From positions 1 through 40,124 of the IMG/VR virus record IMGVR_UViG_3300008219_000029: a DNA stretch of 40,124 bases. One strand, given 5' to 3'. Below are positions 1 through 8,387 of the stretch, piece by piece. The stretch is from a virus. Positions within the stretch are counted from its first letter, which is position 1; the number at the start of each line of letters is the position of its first letter. Below the pieces are notes generated by a model that was not told the origin of the DNA, ran no database searches, and saw nothing but the letters and a program-made list of their open reading frames with translations. The position numbers were made by a program, and so were the translations under genes.

Positions 1-63
1 AACTGGTATATAAACGGTATGTGTGCAGTTCAAGACGGAATGACTACAACTCAAGCTAGTTAG
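1..63 (+). CDS. C-terminal end of a virion protein, possibly the major capsid protein (partial)
   Basis: Frame 1 is open from the window edge to a TAG at 61-63 and encodes the last 20 residues (ending MTTTQAS). A strong terminator follows immediately. The next genes are a conserved virion protein and a head-tail adaptor, which in podophages normally come right after the major capsid gene, so capsid protein is the likely identity. This is inferred from gene order only; 20 residues are too few to assign a family. Confidence 0.55.
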   Translation, partial: NWYINGMCAVQDGMTTTQAS

Positions 64-91
64 TCTATACTATAATTAGTAATTGAGTTTT

Positions 92-128
92 GCTAAACTA
101 GTCACAACGGCTAGTTTAGCTTTATTTT
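92..128 (+). terminator. Rho-independent terminator
   Basis: A perfect 10-bp inverted repeat (92-101 GCTAAACTAG with 111-120 CTAGTTTAGC) has a 9-nt loop and is followed by TTTATTTT. It lies between the partial upstream gene and the next start. That position is typical of the terminator limiting read-through from a highly expressed capsid gene. Confidence 0.85.
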
Positions 129-147
129 AACTAAAAGAGTGCTAATT

Positions 148-843
148 ATGACTGACGAAAAACAAATGCCTAAAAAAAGAGACCCTAAAAAGCTAAGCAT
201 GGCGGGTCTGAATAAAGACCTCGAACAATCTAACGAAGCGAATGCTCAAAAATTCGACAAGCTAGAAGACACAGTAAACAGTTTAGCCGCTGACTTGAAA
301 GAAGGTATGGGCGATGTGCTAAAAGCAATTAGCGCTAAAAATAACCCCGTACAAATCACCAAAGATGGTGCTCACTCTGAAGACGTCTACTTAAAAGAAG
401 ATTTAATAGATATCGAATTTAAGAAAGACGGCAACGTCCATGCAGACGTAGAGACTGTACGCCCTGGTATCACTTCCGTAGATAGTATGGAATTCATAGA
501 AAAAGCCGAACAAATGGCCTTTGATAATGAAAACATCGAAATCATGGTAATGCCATCATCTTCGACGTATCCTGATCATACTTTCTTTGTTGGTGTTAAT
601 GGCATTCAACGCTTAATCGTCCGTGGTCAAAAACAATGGCTACCTAGACGCTATGTTGAAGTATTACTACGCGCTAAGGTCTCTACTTATGGTAACTTCG
701 AAACGCGTAACACAACTACTAACGAGTTAGAAGTTAAAAACCCCGAAACAAAATCACATCGTTACCCTTTACAAATTCTAACGGATAAAAGCCCGTTAGG
801 TGCTAAATGGTTAAACCGTGTGACGAACGATACAAGGTGTTAA
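148..843 (+). CDS. Conserved podophage virion-module protein of unknown function
   Basis: A 231-residue protein. ATG 148 is preferred over the in-frame GTG at 139 because AAAAGAG (133-139) sits 8 nt upstream of it. The first ~60 residues are charged and probably helical (a KKRDPKK stretch, then a coiled-coil-like segment). The C-terminal half is compact, with an RRYVEVLLRAK motif and an ending of the form RYPLQILTDKSPLGAKWL. I recognise this arrangement from proteins encoded between the major capsid and tail-adaptor genes of podophages; their function is not established to my knowledge. It ends 4 nt before the adaptor gene. A virion or assembly role is inferred from position. Confidence 0.75.
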   Translation: MTDEKQMPKKRDPKKLSMAGLNKDLEQSNEANAQKFDKLEDTVNSLAADLKEGMGDVLKAISAKNNPVQITKDGAHSEDVYLKEDLIDIEFKKDGNVHADVETVRPGITSVDSMEFIEKAEQMAFDNENIEIMVMPSSSTYPDHTFFVGVNGIQRLIVRGQKQWLPRRYVEVLLRAKVSTYGNFETRNTTTNELEVKNPETKSHRYPLQILTDKSPLGAKWLNRVTNDTRC

Positions 844-847
844 ATTT

Positions 848-1573
848 ATGTCAACGTATCTACAACTTTGCCAAGATGTAGCCCGCGAATGTGGTGTAGC
901 CGGTGGTGCTGACGCAACACCTCGCCCACTTACAGTAGTCGGACAAGCAGGTGAATATAATCGTATAGTTAATTGGGTAGCTGACGCCTACGAAGAAATT
1001 CAAGGGTCTGAAAATTTCAGGTGGCTACGTAAAAGCTTTACTGTAGATACTGTAGATGGTACAGACACCTACGCATTTGGTGACTGTACCGACGTTGACG
1101 ATGCGGCTGTAATAAGCCGTTTCAAAACGTGGCACTTAAATGACCCAAGAAACCCGCCTAAAATATATTTGACGGCTACAGGTGTAAGCGCTCAGGTTTT
1201 ATTAACCTGGACCCCTTGGGACAATTTCGAATATTTGTATAAGACAGGTTCTTTACAAACTCAAACATCACAACCAGTTCATATAACCGTTAACCCTAAA
1301 GATGAAATTCAATTAGGGATAACGCCTAACGACGTTTACACGCTAACAGGCGATTATCATAAGTCGGCACAAATACTAGCCGCCGATAGCGATACGCCAG
1401 AAATGCCCGAAGCGTATCACAAGCTAATCATGTATCAAGCCATGGAATATTACGCGCTATTTGAATCAGCGCCAGAAATTCTAGCCCGTGCTGAACGTGG
1501 TATGAAAAGAATAACTAATCAGCTTAAACGTAATCAATCACAGCCGTTTAGAAAAAGTGGTCCTTTAGCATGA
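848..1573 (+). CDS. Head-tail adaptor protein (SU10-like phage adaptor family)
   Basis: A 241-residue protein whose opening (MSTYLQLCQDVARECG) and 'NRIVNWVADAYEEIQG' segment match the podophage adaptor type that docks under the portal and joins head to tail. The body is beta-rich and the C-terminal ~60 residues are helical (YHKLIMYQAMEYYALFESAPEI), as usual for T7 gp11/SU10-type adaptors. AAGGTG lies 8 nt upstream of the ATG. The stop overlaps the next ATG (ATGA), suggesting coupled translation with the probable nozzle gene, its expected partner. The family assignment comes from recognised sequence pattern and synteny. Confidence 0.75.
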   Translation: MSTYLQLCQDVARECGVAGGADATPRPLTVVGQAGEYNRIVNWVADAYEEIQGSENFRWLRKSFTVDTVDGTDTYAFGDCTDVDDAAVISRFKTWHLNDPRNPPKIYLTATGVSAQVLLTWTPWDNFEYLYKTGSLQTQTSQPVHITVNPKDEIQLGITPNDVYTLTGDYHKSAQILAADSDTPEMPEAYHKLIMYQAMEYYALFESAPEILARAERGMKRITNQLKRNQSQPFRKSGPLA

Positions 1574-3642
1574 AAAAAGTACAATTAGCAAAGCCTAAGT
1601 TCGATTATCTAAAATTTGCCGGTGGCTATGATACAGAATCTAAGCCATGGAACTTAGACGCCGGACACTTGCGGGAATCCCAGAATTACGAGGCGGCTAT
1701 TAACGGGCAAGGCTATACAGATATCCAAGGTTATGAACGGTTCGACGGGCAAGCAGCACCGTCCGACGCTATATATTACATAATCGACGTAAATATTACC
1801 GGTACTTTTAACGTGAATACTACAGTAACGCAATTAGTATCAGGCGCTACAGGCGTAGTACTCGCGGTTAACGGCGATGATACACCACAAACACTAGTAC
1901 TTACTAAGCTAACAGGCACCTTTAACGATTCTGACGACTTACAAGAAGCAGCCGTAACCCAAGGTACCGCGACGTCAACCGCTAGATTAGGCGGCGCGAC
2001 GACACGATTATTAGATGCTCAATACTTAAATTTAGCGGCAGACGAATACAGGGACGATATCGGCGCAGTCCCAGGGTCAGGCAGTATCTTAGGTATCCAT
2101 ATGTTAAACGATGTATGGTATGCGTTTAGAAACAACGCGGGCGATACGGCTGCAGACTTATACAAGTCAACTGCTTCGGGATGGACTCAAGTAGCCTTAG
2201 GCCGTGAGTTATCTTACACGTCTGCGGGTACTTATGAAGTCGCTGAAGGTGATACGATTACTGGGGCTATCTCAGGCGCTACGGCGACAATAACCCGCGT
2301 AATGCAAGAAACTGGGTCTCTTTTAGCTGGTGACGGTGCAGGACGTTACATATTTGCGTCCCAGACAGGCACATTTCAAGCTGAAAACCTCGACGTGGGG
2401 GGTAACCTTAACGTCGCAACTATCGCAGCCGACAGTACCGCTATAACGCTTGCAAAAGACGGGCGCTTTGAAATGGTGACAGAAAACTTCGGCGGTCAAG
2501 CCGGAGCGAAACGAATATACGGCGCAGATGGCGTGAACCGTGGTTTTGAGTTCGACGGTTCTGTATTTTGCCCGATTGAAACGGGTATGACTACCGACAC
2601 GCCTAAACATGTAATCGTGCATAATAAACATTTGTTCTTTTCTTTTGACGGTTCGGCGCAGCATTCAGGCTTAGGCTTTCCGTATAGATGGTCTCCTATA
2701 TTCGGCGCTGCAGAGTTAGCCACGGGCGATACGATAACCGGTTTTGTAAAAGAACCAGGATCACAAGAAAGCCCTGCGTTAACCATATACAACAGAAATA
2801 CGGTACATATGCTATATGGGACTTCGGCACTTGACTGGAATTTAGTTCAGTATCGTTCAGAAGTAGGCGCGTTAGAGTATACCATACAGCAATTAGACCA
2901 AACAATGCACTTAGACGACCGCGGTATTACCACATTTAGAACGGCTCAAGAATTTGGTAACTTCCAACACGCGACGATCTCAAGACATGTACAAAGATTC
3001 TTAGATACTAAACGTAATTTAGCTACGGCGTCTTGTATAGCTCGTATTAAAAACCAATATAGACTATTTTTCTCTGATAAATCAGCGTTGTATATTACTA
3101 CAGAGGGTCATAAGATATCAGCTATAATGCCTCAGGTATTTTCGGATGCTGTAGAGTGTATAACGTCCGTGGAAGACAGCACCGGCGTAGAAGCGATAAT
3201 GTTCGGGTCAACCGACGGGATAGTATACCATTTAGATAAAGGCACTTCTTTCGACGGTAATAATATAGAAGCATTTGTAAAAACATTTTTCCACTTCTCT
3301 AAGTCTATTAGGCACCTTAAAAAGTATTTAGGCGTGACTTTAGAGGCTTCAGGGTCAGGTTACGGAGAAATTAACTTTTCAACAGAATTAGGGTACAATG
3401 AGCAAGGTATACCACAACCGTTGACCCAAACCAATGAATTTAACTTAGGTCAATCGTTTTGGGACAGTTTCGTATGGGATACGTTCATATGGGACGGCGT
3501 AAACTTATCGCCATCAAATATTAAAATAGAGGGTAGCGCGGAAAATATTTCGTTAGTAATGCGAAAAGATAGCGACTACTTATCACCAGTGAATATAACA
3601 GGCGCGATGATTCGCTACACTCATAGACGACAGTTAAGATAG
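1570..3642 (+). CDS. Probable tail tube/nozzle protein
   Basis: A 690-residue protein starting in the ATGA overlap with the adaptor gene. Its N-terminus (FAGGYDTE, then LRESQNYE and GYERFDG) is a recurrent opening of large podophage tail proteins. Two embedded beta modules of the 'SGATGVVLAV... GTF' type lie at about residues 75-140 and 220-290; such modules are common in virion surface proteins. The C-terminal ~150 residues contain repeated FWDSFVWDTFIWDG aromatic strands. Position directly after the adaptor, and size similar to T7 gp12/SU10 nozzle proteins, support the nozzle call. No catalytic motif was seen. A tail-spike platform protein is an alternative. Confidence 0.55.
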   Translation: MKKVQLAKPKFDYLKFAGGYDTESKPWNLDAGHLRESQNYEAAINGQGYTDIQGYERFDGQAAPSDAIYYIIDVNITGTFNVNTTVTQLVSGATGVVLAVNGDDTPQTLVLTKLTGTFNDSDDLQEAAVTQGTATSTARLGGATTRLLDAQYLNLAADEYRDDIGAVPGSGSILGIHMLNDVWYAFRNNAGDTAADLYKSTASGWTQVALGRELSYTSAGTYEVAEGDTITGAISGATATITRVMQETGSLLAGDGAGRYIFASQTGTFQAENLDVGGNLNVATIAADSTAITLAKDGRFEMVTENFGGQAGAKRIYGADGVNRGFEFDGSVFCPIETGMTTDTPKHVIVHNKHLFFSFDGSAQHSGLGFPYRWSPIFGAAELATGDTITGFVKEPGSQESPALTIYNRNTVHMLYGTSALDWNLVQYRSEVGALEYTIQQLDQTMHLDDRGITTFRTAQEFGNFQHATISRHVQRFLDTKRNLATASCIARIKNQYRLFFSDKSALYITTEGHKISAIMPQVFSDAVECITSVEDSTGVEAIMFGSTDGIVYHLDKGTSFDGNNIEAFVKTFFHFSKSIRHLKKYLGVTLEASGSGYGEINFSTELGYNEQGIPQPLTQTNEFNLGQSFWDSFVWDTFIWDGVNLSPSNIKIEGSAENISLVMRKDSDYLSPVNITGAMIRYTHRRQLR

Positions 3643-3662
3643 AAATTAAGGACTTATAAACC

Positions 3663-4955
3663 ATGGCTAATGCATATTACGCACCTTCGGGGACTCCGGT
3701 AGCTAACTCGCAAGGTAGTTCATCCGATATGAGAGGCGAATTTAATACTATTGAAGATGGCTTCGACAAGCTACCTACGCTAACGGCTGATTATGTAGTC
3801 AAAGTTAACGCGGGCGGTACAGCCTTAGAAGCTGTACAAACCTTAGCAGTAGCCCAAGGCGGGACCGGTGCAGCATCACTAACCGACGGTGGTATATTAC
3901 TGGGATCAGGTACGGGCGCGATTACAGCAATGAGTGTATTAGCCGACGGCGAAATGATTGTAGGTGACGGGACTACCGACCCTGTAGCTGAATCAGGCGC
4001 AACGCTAAGAACGTCAATAGGTGTAGGCGCTACGGATACATTAACTATTCGAGGCATAACATCTGACGGCGTAATCGACCAGAATGACGCTACCGACTCT
4101 TCATCAACGATCACCGGTAGTATTCATACCGATGGCGGTTTAGGCGTAGTGAAAAACGTACATATAAACGGTAACCTAGTGACTACAGGCCCTACATTTA
4201 GTACGCGTATAGGCGTAGACGCGGGTACGCAATTTGCAAGTAACGATTTTAGTACAGCTTTCGGCTATAGAGCTTGTGAAGATGCTACAGGAACGAATGT
4301 CACGGGCCTTGGCTTCGAGGCTATGAAAAACGCATCTACAGGCAATAATACTACTGCAGTAGGTAGCGCCGCTTTATCAAGCCTTACAACGGGTCACGGC
4401 AATACGGGCGTAGGTCGAAGCTGTAACTCTGATTTATCTACAGGTAGTAATAATACTTGTATAGGTTTTTTAACTCAGACGGGTAGTACTTCAGCACAGC
4501 ACAGAATTTGTATAGGTCAGTCCGCGGAAACCGACCAGGATAACCAAGTCGCTATCGGTAAATCATCGGCACAGATTAAAAATGAATTTGATACCGATGC
4601 TGTATGGACTCAATCGAGTGACCTTAGAAAGAAAAATGTTATCGGTCCTACAGTACTAGGGCTAAAATTTATAAATGACCTAAAACCTATTTTATATACC
4701 ATGAAGCCTATGGAAGAATGGCCCGAAGAATGGGGCTTAGAACCTAGCAACATCAATACTAAGCGTGTCGTCCACGGTTTAGGTGCTCAAGATGTGCTAC
4801 AAGCTATTCAAGATTCCGGCGTAGACCCCGATACTTTCAGTGGTTGGGGCGAAGATAAACACGGGCAGCGCATATCTAAAGAAGCTATGGTAATCCCATT
4901 AATTAAAGCGGTTCAAGAGCTAACCGCAAGGATCGAAGAATTGGAGAACAACTAA
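3663..4955 (+). CDS. Tail fibre/spike with C-terminal Peptidase_S74 intramolecular chaperone
   Basis: A 430-residue protein. The N-terminal ~40 residues would attach it to the tail. Residues ~60-160 are Gly/Thr/Ala-rich beta repeats (AQGGTGAASL). Residues ~195-270 carry YadA-head-like repeats (TAFGYRACEDAT, TAVGSAALSSLTTG, NTCIGF). The last ~115 residues are an S74 chaperone: the SDLRKK signature puts the catalytic Ser-Asp at 319-320, HGLGAQDV is at 371-378, and a terminal coiled coil (QELTARIEELEN) follows. S74 domains trimerise fibres and then cleave themselves off before the Ser, so the mature fibre should end near residue 318. It is probably the receptor-binding protein. AAGGA lies 10 nt upstream of the ATG. 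Confidence 0.85.
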   Translation: MANAYYAPSGTPVANSQGSSSDMRGEFNTIEDGFDKLPTLTADYVVKVNAGGTALEAVQTLAVAQGGTGAASLTDGGILLGSGTGAITAMSVLADGEMIVGDGTTDPVAESGATLRTSIGVGATDTLTIRGITSDGVIDQNDATDSSSTITGSIHTDGGLGVVKNVHINGNLVTTGPTFSTRIGVDAGTQFASNDFSTAFGYRACEDATGTNVTGLGFEAMKNASTGNNTTAVGSAALSSLTTGHGNTGVGRSCNSDLSTGSNNTCIGFLTQTGSTSAQHRICIGQSAETDQDNQVAIGKSSAQIKNEFDTDAVWTQSSDLRKKNVIGPTVLGLKFINDLKPILYTMKPMEEWPEEWGLEPSNINTKRVVHGLGAQDVLQAIQDSGVDPDTFSGWGEDKHGQRISKEAMVIPLIKAVQELTARIEELENN

Positions 4956-4956
4956 A

Positions 4957-6573
4957 ATGCCTACTAATACAAGTCCTTTACAGATTCCCCAGTTACAGGG
5001 TGCGCCGTCGAATAACCCTTTAAATGACGACCCGTTAGATCCGAACGCGCCGCCAGCGGTTAACGGTGCGGTACCTGCGGGGCCTACCACGCCGCCTACC
5101 GCGTATACGCCTGACCAAATAGCGATTGACCCTGCTACCGATACGGTAGAAGGTCGCGTAGCTGGCATAACGGAGAAAGATAGTCCGCTACAACAGATAG
5201 CCGCGACAGGTGCTAGACAACGAGCACAGCAAAAAGGGCTACTAAATACGTCTATGGCTGTAGGTGCAGCGCAAAAAGCTAACATAGAATCAGCGTTACC
5301 AATAGCGCAGGAAGATGCACGTACATCGTTCGCAGCTAAACAAGCTAACATTACGGCTATCAACCGTGCTAAAGAACAAGAAGCGGCGTTCGGTCAACAA
5401 ACAGCGCTACAACGTGAGAAAGAACAGATCGACAAACGCTTATTAACAGCTAGTGCCGATGAACAAATACGCTTAATCGCACGAAAAGGCGAAGTAGATA
5501 CAGCATTACAAACCTTAGCCGGTGAACAAGCATTGGTACAAATAGGCGCGAGAGGCGAAGTCGAAACGGGCTTAATTAATCGTCGCGGTGAAATAGAGAA
5601 AGAACTTCAAGCGGCGGACGCTGAAACGAGAAAAGAATTAATAAAAGAACAAGGTAAAATTGACTATGATTTAGTTGTTGCGCGTAGTGAAGAAGAAATG
5701 AAGATACGCGAAAGACAATCAGAATTAGACCAAGAATTAGCAACATTAAGTGCTAGGTACAAGTCGCAAGACCTCGCTAGCCAACAGTTACATGAAACTA
5801 AGTTGAACAACGAACGTATGGACTTAGAAGAACGTATGACAGAGTTAAAAGCGGAGCAACAACTAGTATTGCAGAACTTACAAGGTCAACAAGCAGTACA
5901 GCTAGAAGACGTCCGAGGCTTTTACGACGGTCAAATCAGTACGCAAAAAAGCGCGGCTGTCTTGTATCAGTCTGCACAAAATGCGATAGCTCAAATGATG
6001 ATGAACCCTGACATGACGTCTACCGAACGAAACAACGCGGTACAGTATCAGATAGATAACCTCGAAGCGTCGTTAGGTGTATTAGGTGCTATGGGTGGCG
6101 TGAATATAAGCGCTATATTAGGTAATACGACGTTTAATCCTGCGCTTACCAGTCCGCCTATGCCAACGCAGTCGCCTAATTGGACGAAAAGCTCGAACGC
6201 TGCTGGCGGTACTACGTACTCCCCGTCATCGACAGTATCATCGGGCATACCAACACGTACGCATATCGACCCTGGCGAGTATAACGTTATCGCGCCGTCG
6301 GTACGCCCAACATCACCACCAGCTACTATGTCGCCGCCTAAGCCAACGCCTACGCCAACGCCTACGCCAACGTCTACGCCTAAGCCAGTATTCGACCCTA
6401 GAAAATGGATTACGCCTAAACGGTCAACGCCTAAGCCAGCGCCTAAGAAGAAGGTAGCGCCTAAGAAGCCAGCGCCTAAGAAGAAGGTAGCGCCTAAGAA
6501 GCCACCAATACGTCGCACCGGAGGCGGGGGCGGGGGCCGTAGAAATACCGGTTATGCATGGCAACACAGATAA
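4957..6573 (+). CDS. Coiled-coil virion protein with H1-like Pro/Lys-rich tail
   Basis: A 538-residue protein, function unrecognised. Residues 1-60 are Pro/Asn-rich. Residues 75-120 carry a pattern common in podophage virion proteins (SPLQQIAATGARQRAQQKG, then LLNTSMAVGAAQKA). Residues ~125-330 form a long charged coiled coil rich in Glu, Gln, Arg and Lys. After a short hydrophobic stretch, the C-terminal ~110 residues are low complexity: Pro/Thr repeats, then two copies of PAPKKKVAPKK, then a Gly run. The strongly basic tail resembles histone H1 or AlgP tails and could bind packaged DNA or polyanions; this is inference. GGAG (4943-4946) precedes the start, one base after the fibre gene. Confidence 0.6.
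   Translation: MPTNTSPLQIPQLQGAPSNNPLNDDPLDPNAPPAVNGAVPAGPTTPPTAYTPDQIAIDPATDTVEGRVAGITEKDSPLQQIAATGARQRAQQKGLLNTSMAVGAAQKANIESALPIAQEDARTSFAAKQANITAINRAKEQEAAFGQQTALQREKEQIDKRLLTASADEQIRLIARKGEVDTALQTLAGEQALVQIGARGEVETGLINRRGEIEKELQAADAETRKELIKEQGKIDYDLVVARSEEEMKIRERQSELDQELATLSARYKSQDLASQQLHETKLNNERMDLEERMTELKAEQQLVLQNLQGQQAVQLEDVRGFYDGQISTQKSAAVLYQSAQNAIAQMMMNPDMTSTERNNAVQYQIDNLEASLGVLGAMGGVNISAILGNTTFNPALTSPPMPTQSPNWTKSSNAAGGTTYSPSSTVSSGIPTRTHIDPGEYNVIAPSVRPTSPPATMSPPKPTPTPTPTPTSTPKPVFDPRKWITPKRSTPKPAPKKKVAPKKPAPKKKVAPKKPPIRRTGGGGGGRRNTGYAWQHR
6438..6503. repeat. 33-bp tandem repeat encoding a Lys-rich tail
   Basis: Two adjacent 33-bp copies (6438-6470 and 6471-6503), each encoding PAPKKKVAPKK in frame. 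The preceding 6340-6390 is also repetitive (CCTACGCCAACG units encoding Pro-Thr). Copy-number change would keep the frame and alter tail length. Confidence 0.9.
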
Positions 6574-6586
6574 AAGGTAACCGTCT

Positions 6587-7027
6587 ATGAGACTGATTCG
6601 AAAAGCAACGCCTAGTGACGTACCCGAAGTAGTAAGATTAGGCTTAGAAGCTTTAAAGCGGGATGCGTACGAAAATTTAAGAATAAGCGAAACGAAAGTA
6701 GTAGACATGGCTAAGGAATGTATATCCGCACCATGTCATTTTTGTTGGGTCGCTGAAAAAGATTCGAAAATAGTAGGTGCTGTAAGTGCCATGGTTCATC
6801 CCATGGCGTTTTATGAACGTAGCCAAGCTTCAGTAGTTCAATTTTATTGTGAAGACCCCGGGCAAGGCGTTAAGTTAATCAGAGAATTTTTAGCATGGGC
6901 TAAGTCTCGTCCAGCTATAAAAATGGTTTGTTTTACGTTAGAATGTAAAGCAGATAAAAGAATCGGTAAATTGTTAAGCCGTCTTGGTTTAGAAAACGAA
7001 TTACCAGTATACATGAGTACTTTATAA
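6587..7027 (+). CDS. GNAT-family N-acetyltransferase
   Basis: A 146-residue protein of normal single-domain GNAT size. It opens with the MRLIRKATPSDVPEV first strand and helix. A CFCWVAEKDSKIVGAV-like beta-strand pair lies at ~50-66. Acetyl-CoA motif A is at ~88-107, where EDPGQGVKLIREFL supplies the (Q/R)xxGx(G/A) pyrophosphate loop with G92 and G94. GNATs move acetyl from acetyl-CoA to an amine; the substrate cannot be read from sequence. AAGG lies upstream of the ATG. It sits inside the virion module, a placement I know from other podophages. It may modify a virion protein or a host target. Confidence 0.75.
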   Translation: MRLIRKATPSDVPEVVRLGLEALKRDAYENLRISETKVVDMAKECISAPCHFCWVAEKDSKIVGAVSAMVHPMAFYERSQASVVQFYCEDPGQGVKLIREFLAWAKSRPAIKMVCFTLECKADKRIGKLLSRLGLENELPVYMSTL

Positions 7028-7046
7028 GTACTAATAGGATCTAGAT

Positions 7047-7814
7047 ATGAGTAAAGTATTCAAAGGCATTACTAAAGCAGTTAAGAAAATCGCTAAGGGT
7101 ATTAAGAAAGTCGTCAAAAAGGTCGTAAAATCGAAGGTCTTTAAGATCGTATTAATCGCGGCGGCTGTCTATTTCGGAGGTGTAGCCTTAGGTATGTGGG
7201 GCGGTGCAGGTGCTGCAGCCGGTACAGCCGCTACCGGAGCTACAACCGCGGGTGCTGGTACTGCTGCTGCTACAACCGCGGGCGCTACAACTGCGGGTAC
7301 AACTGCTGCTGCTACAGGTAGTCAAGTTGCCGGAGCGCTTACAGGTGCCGGTACTACTGCGGGTACAACTGCTGCTACTGTTGGCGGCGCTGCTACAAGT
7401 GCCGAGATTGCCGCGGCTGTTGGTGGTGGTACTGCTGCGGGTACTACGGCTGCTACTACGGCTGCTGCGGCTGCGCCTGAGATTGCCGCGGCGTTGACTG
7501 CTGCACCAGCGGCGACCGCTGCCGCTGCTCCATCGTTCTTAGGAACTATCGGTGCTGGCGCGAAAGCAGTCGGAAGCTATTTAACAGCTAACCCGATGAT
7601 TGCCGCTATGGGTCTGAATGCTGTCTCAAGTGCTATGGCACCAGACGAAAAAGAATTAATGCAACTTCAAGAAGAATCGCGGAAACGTGAATTTGACGAA
7701 ACATTAGCCGCACGTAGAAAAAATTTAACCGGTTATGATACTCTGCCATTATTACATCAAGCGCGTGATAGTGGTAATAGCGGCGTGTGGAATAGACGCA
7801 CAGGAGGTAGTTAA
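7047..7814 (+). CDS. Virion protein with cationic amphipathic N-terminus and membrane segment
   Basis: A 255-residue protein. Residues 1-33 contain 13 lysines spaced with Val, Ile and Ala in a helical amphipathic pattern. A hydrophobic segment follows at ~34-52 (VFKIVLIAAAVYFGG). Residues ~53-180 are almost only Ala, Thr and Gly, and the C-terminal ~60 residues are a charged helix. Similar N-termini occur in small internal or ejected proteins of podophages, which are thought to contact the host membrane during DNA entry. Membrane insertion here is inference. AGGA precedes the start. The Ala/Thr/Gly stretch is encoded by GCT/ACT/GGT-rich DNA, which opens long meaningless frames on other registers. 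Confidence 0.6.
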   Translation: MSKVFKGITKAVKKIAKGIKKVVKKVVKSKVFKIVLIAAAVYFGGVALGMWGGAGAAAGTAATGATTAGAGTAAATTAGATTAGTTAAATGSQVAGALTGAGTTAGTTAATVGGAATSAEIAAAVGGGTAAGTTAATTAAAAAPEIAAALTAAPAATAAAAPSFLGTIGAGAKAVGSYLTANPMIAAMGLNAVSSAMAPDEKELMQLQEESRKREFDETLAARRKNLTGYDTLPLLHQARDSGNSGVWNRRTGGS

Positions 7815-7815
7815 G

Positions 7816-8385
7816 ATGCCAATGCAACCAAACAATCAAGGTTCACTAGCTAGTCAAGGTGCTGGCGGTGCTGCTCCCCAAGGTATGCCAGCCGAAGACG
7901 GACGAGAGTTAACCCAAGGTACTGAAGCCGCAACGCCTGAAGAACAAGACGCGTACGAACGCGTAGTACTAGCGGGCGACGAAATACTATTCGGTAGTTC
8001 AGAAGCGCGTGAAGCACTAGTCAAAAAAATGACCTTAGATGCGCCAAAACCAGCCGAGGCATTAGCCAACGCTACGGCGCTATTAGTCTTAAAACTTGAC
8101 GAACAGTCGGGCGGACAAATACCAGAAGAGATAATACTTCCGGTAGCTGCTGAACTTTTAGAACATGTGGGCGAGCTAGCGGAGAGTTTAAAACTTTTCC
8201 CTATTGATGAAGCTGTCGGCAACCATGCAGCACAATTAATGGTAGGCCATTTAGCCGAAGCTTACGGTATGACTGAAGAAGAAATAGCGGGCATGGTAAA
8301 CTCTGTCCCGCCTGAAGCTCAGCAACAAATAGCCCGTGAACAAGGCGAATACGCCATTAAACAACCACCTACTGAGGCGTTATAA
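7816..8385 (+). CDS. Acidic virion-module protein of unknown function
   Basis: A 189-residue protein. The start is ATG 7816, set by a perfect AGGAGG (7802-7807) 8 nt upstream; longer in-frame starts lie inside the previous gene and lack a site. Residues 1-45 are Gly/Ala/Gln-rich and probably disordered. Residues ~45-165 are mainly helical and acidic (AYERVVLAGDEILFG, AEALANATALLVLKLDEQ, AAQLMVGHLAEAYGMTEEEI). No motif was recognised. Its place between two internal-protein candidates suggests a minor virion or assembly protein. Confidence 0.65.
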   Translation: MPMQPNNQGSLASQGAGGAAPQGMPAEDGRELTQGTEAATPEEQDAYERVVLAGDEILFGSSEAREALVKKMTLDAPKPAEALANATALLVLKLDEQSGGQIPEEIILPVAAELLEHVGELAESLKLFPIDEAVGNHAAQLMVGHLAEAYGMTEEEIAGMVNSVPPEAQQQIAREQGEYAIKQPPTEAL

Positions 8386-8387
8386 TC

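Noticed and set aside
71-76. TATAAT box before the 148-843 gene
   Set aside because: No -35 at 15-19 bp upstream, and it lies directly ahead of the terminator.
7204-7497. Long Leu/Val/Gln-rich frame inside the Ala/Thr/Gly virion gene
   Set aside because: It is a register shift of the GCT/ACT/GGT-rich repeat, with no ribosome site of its own.
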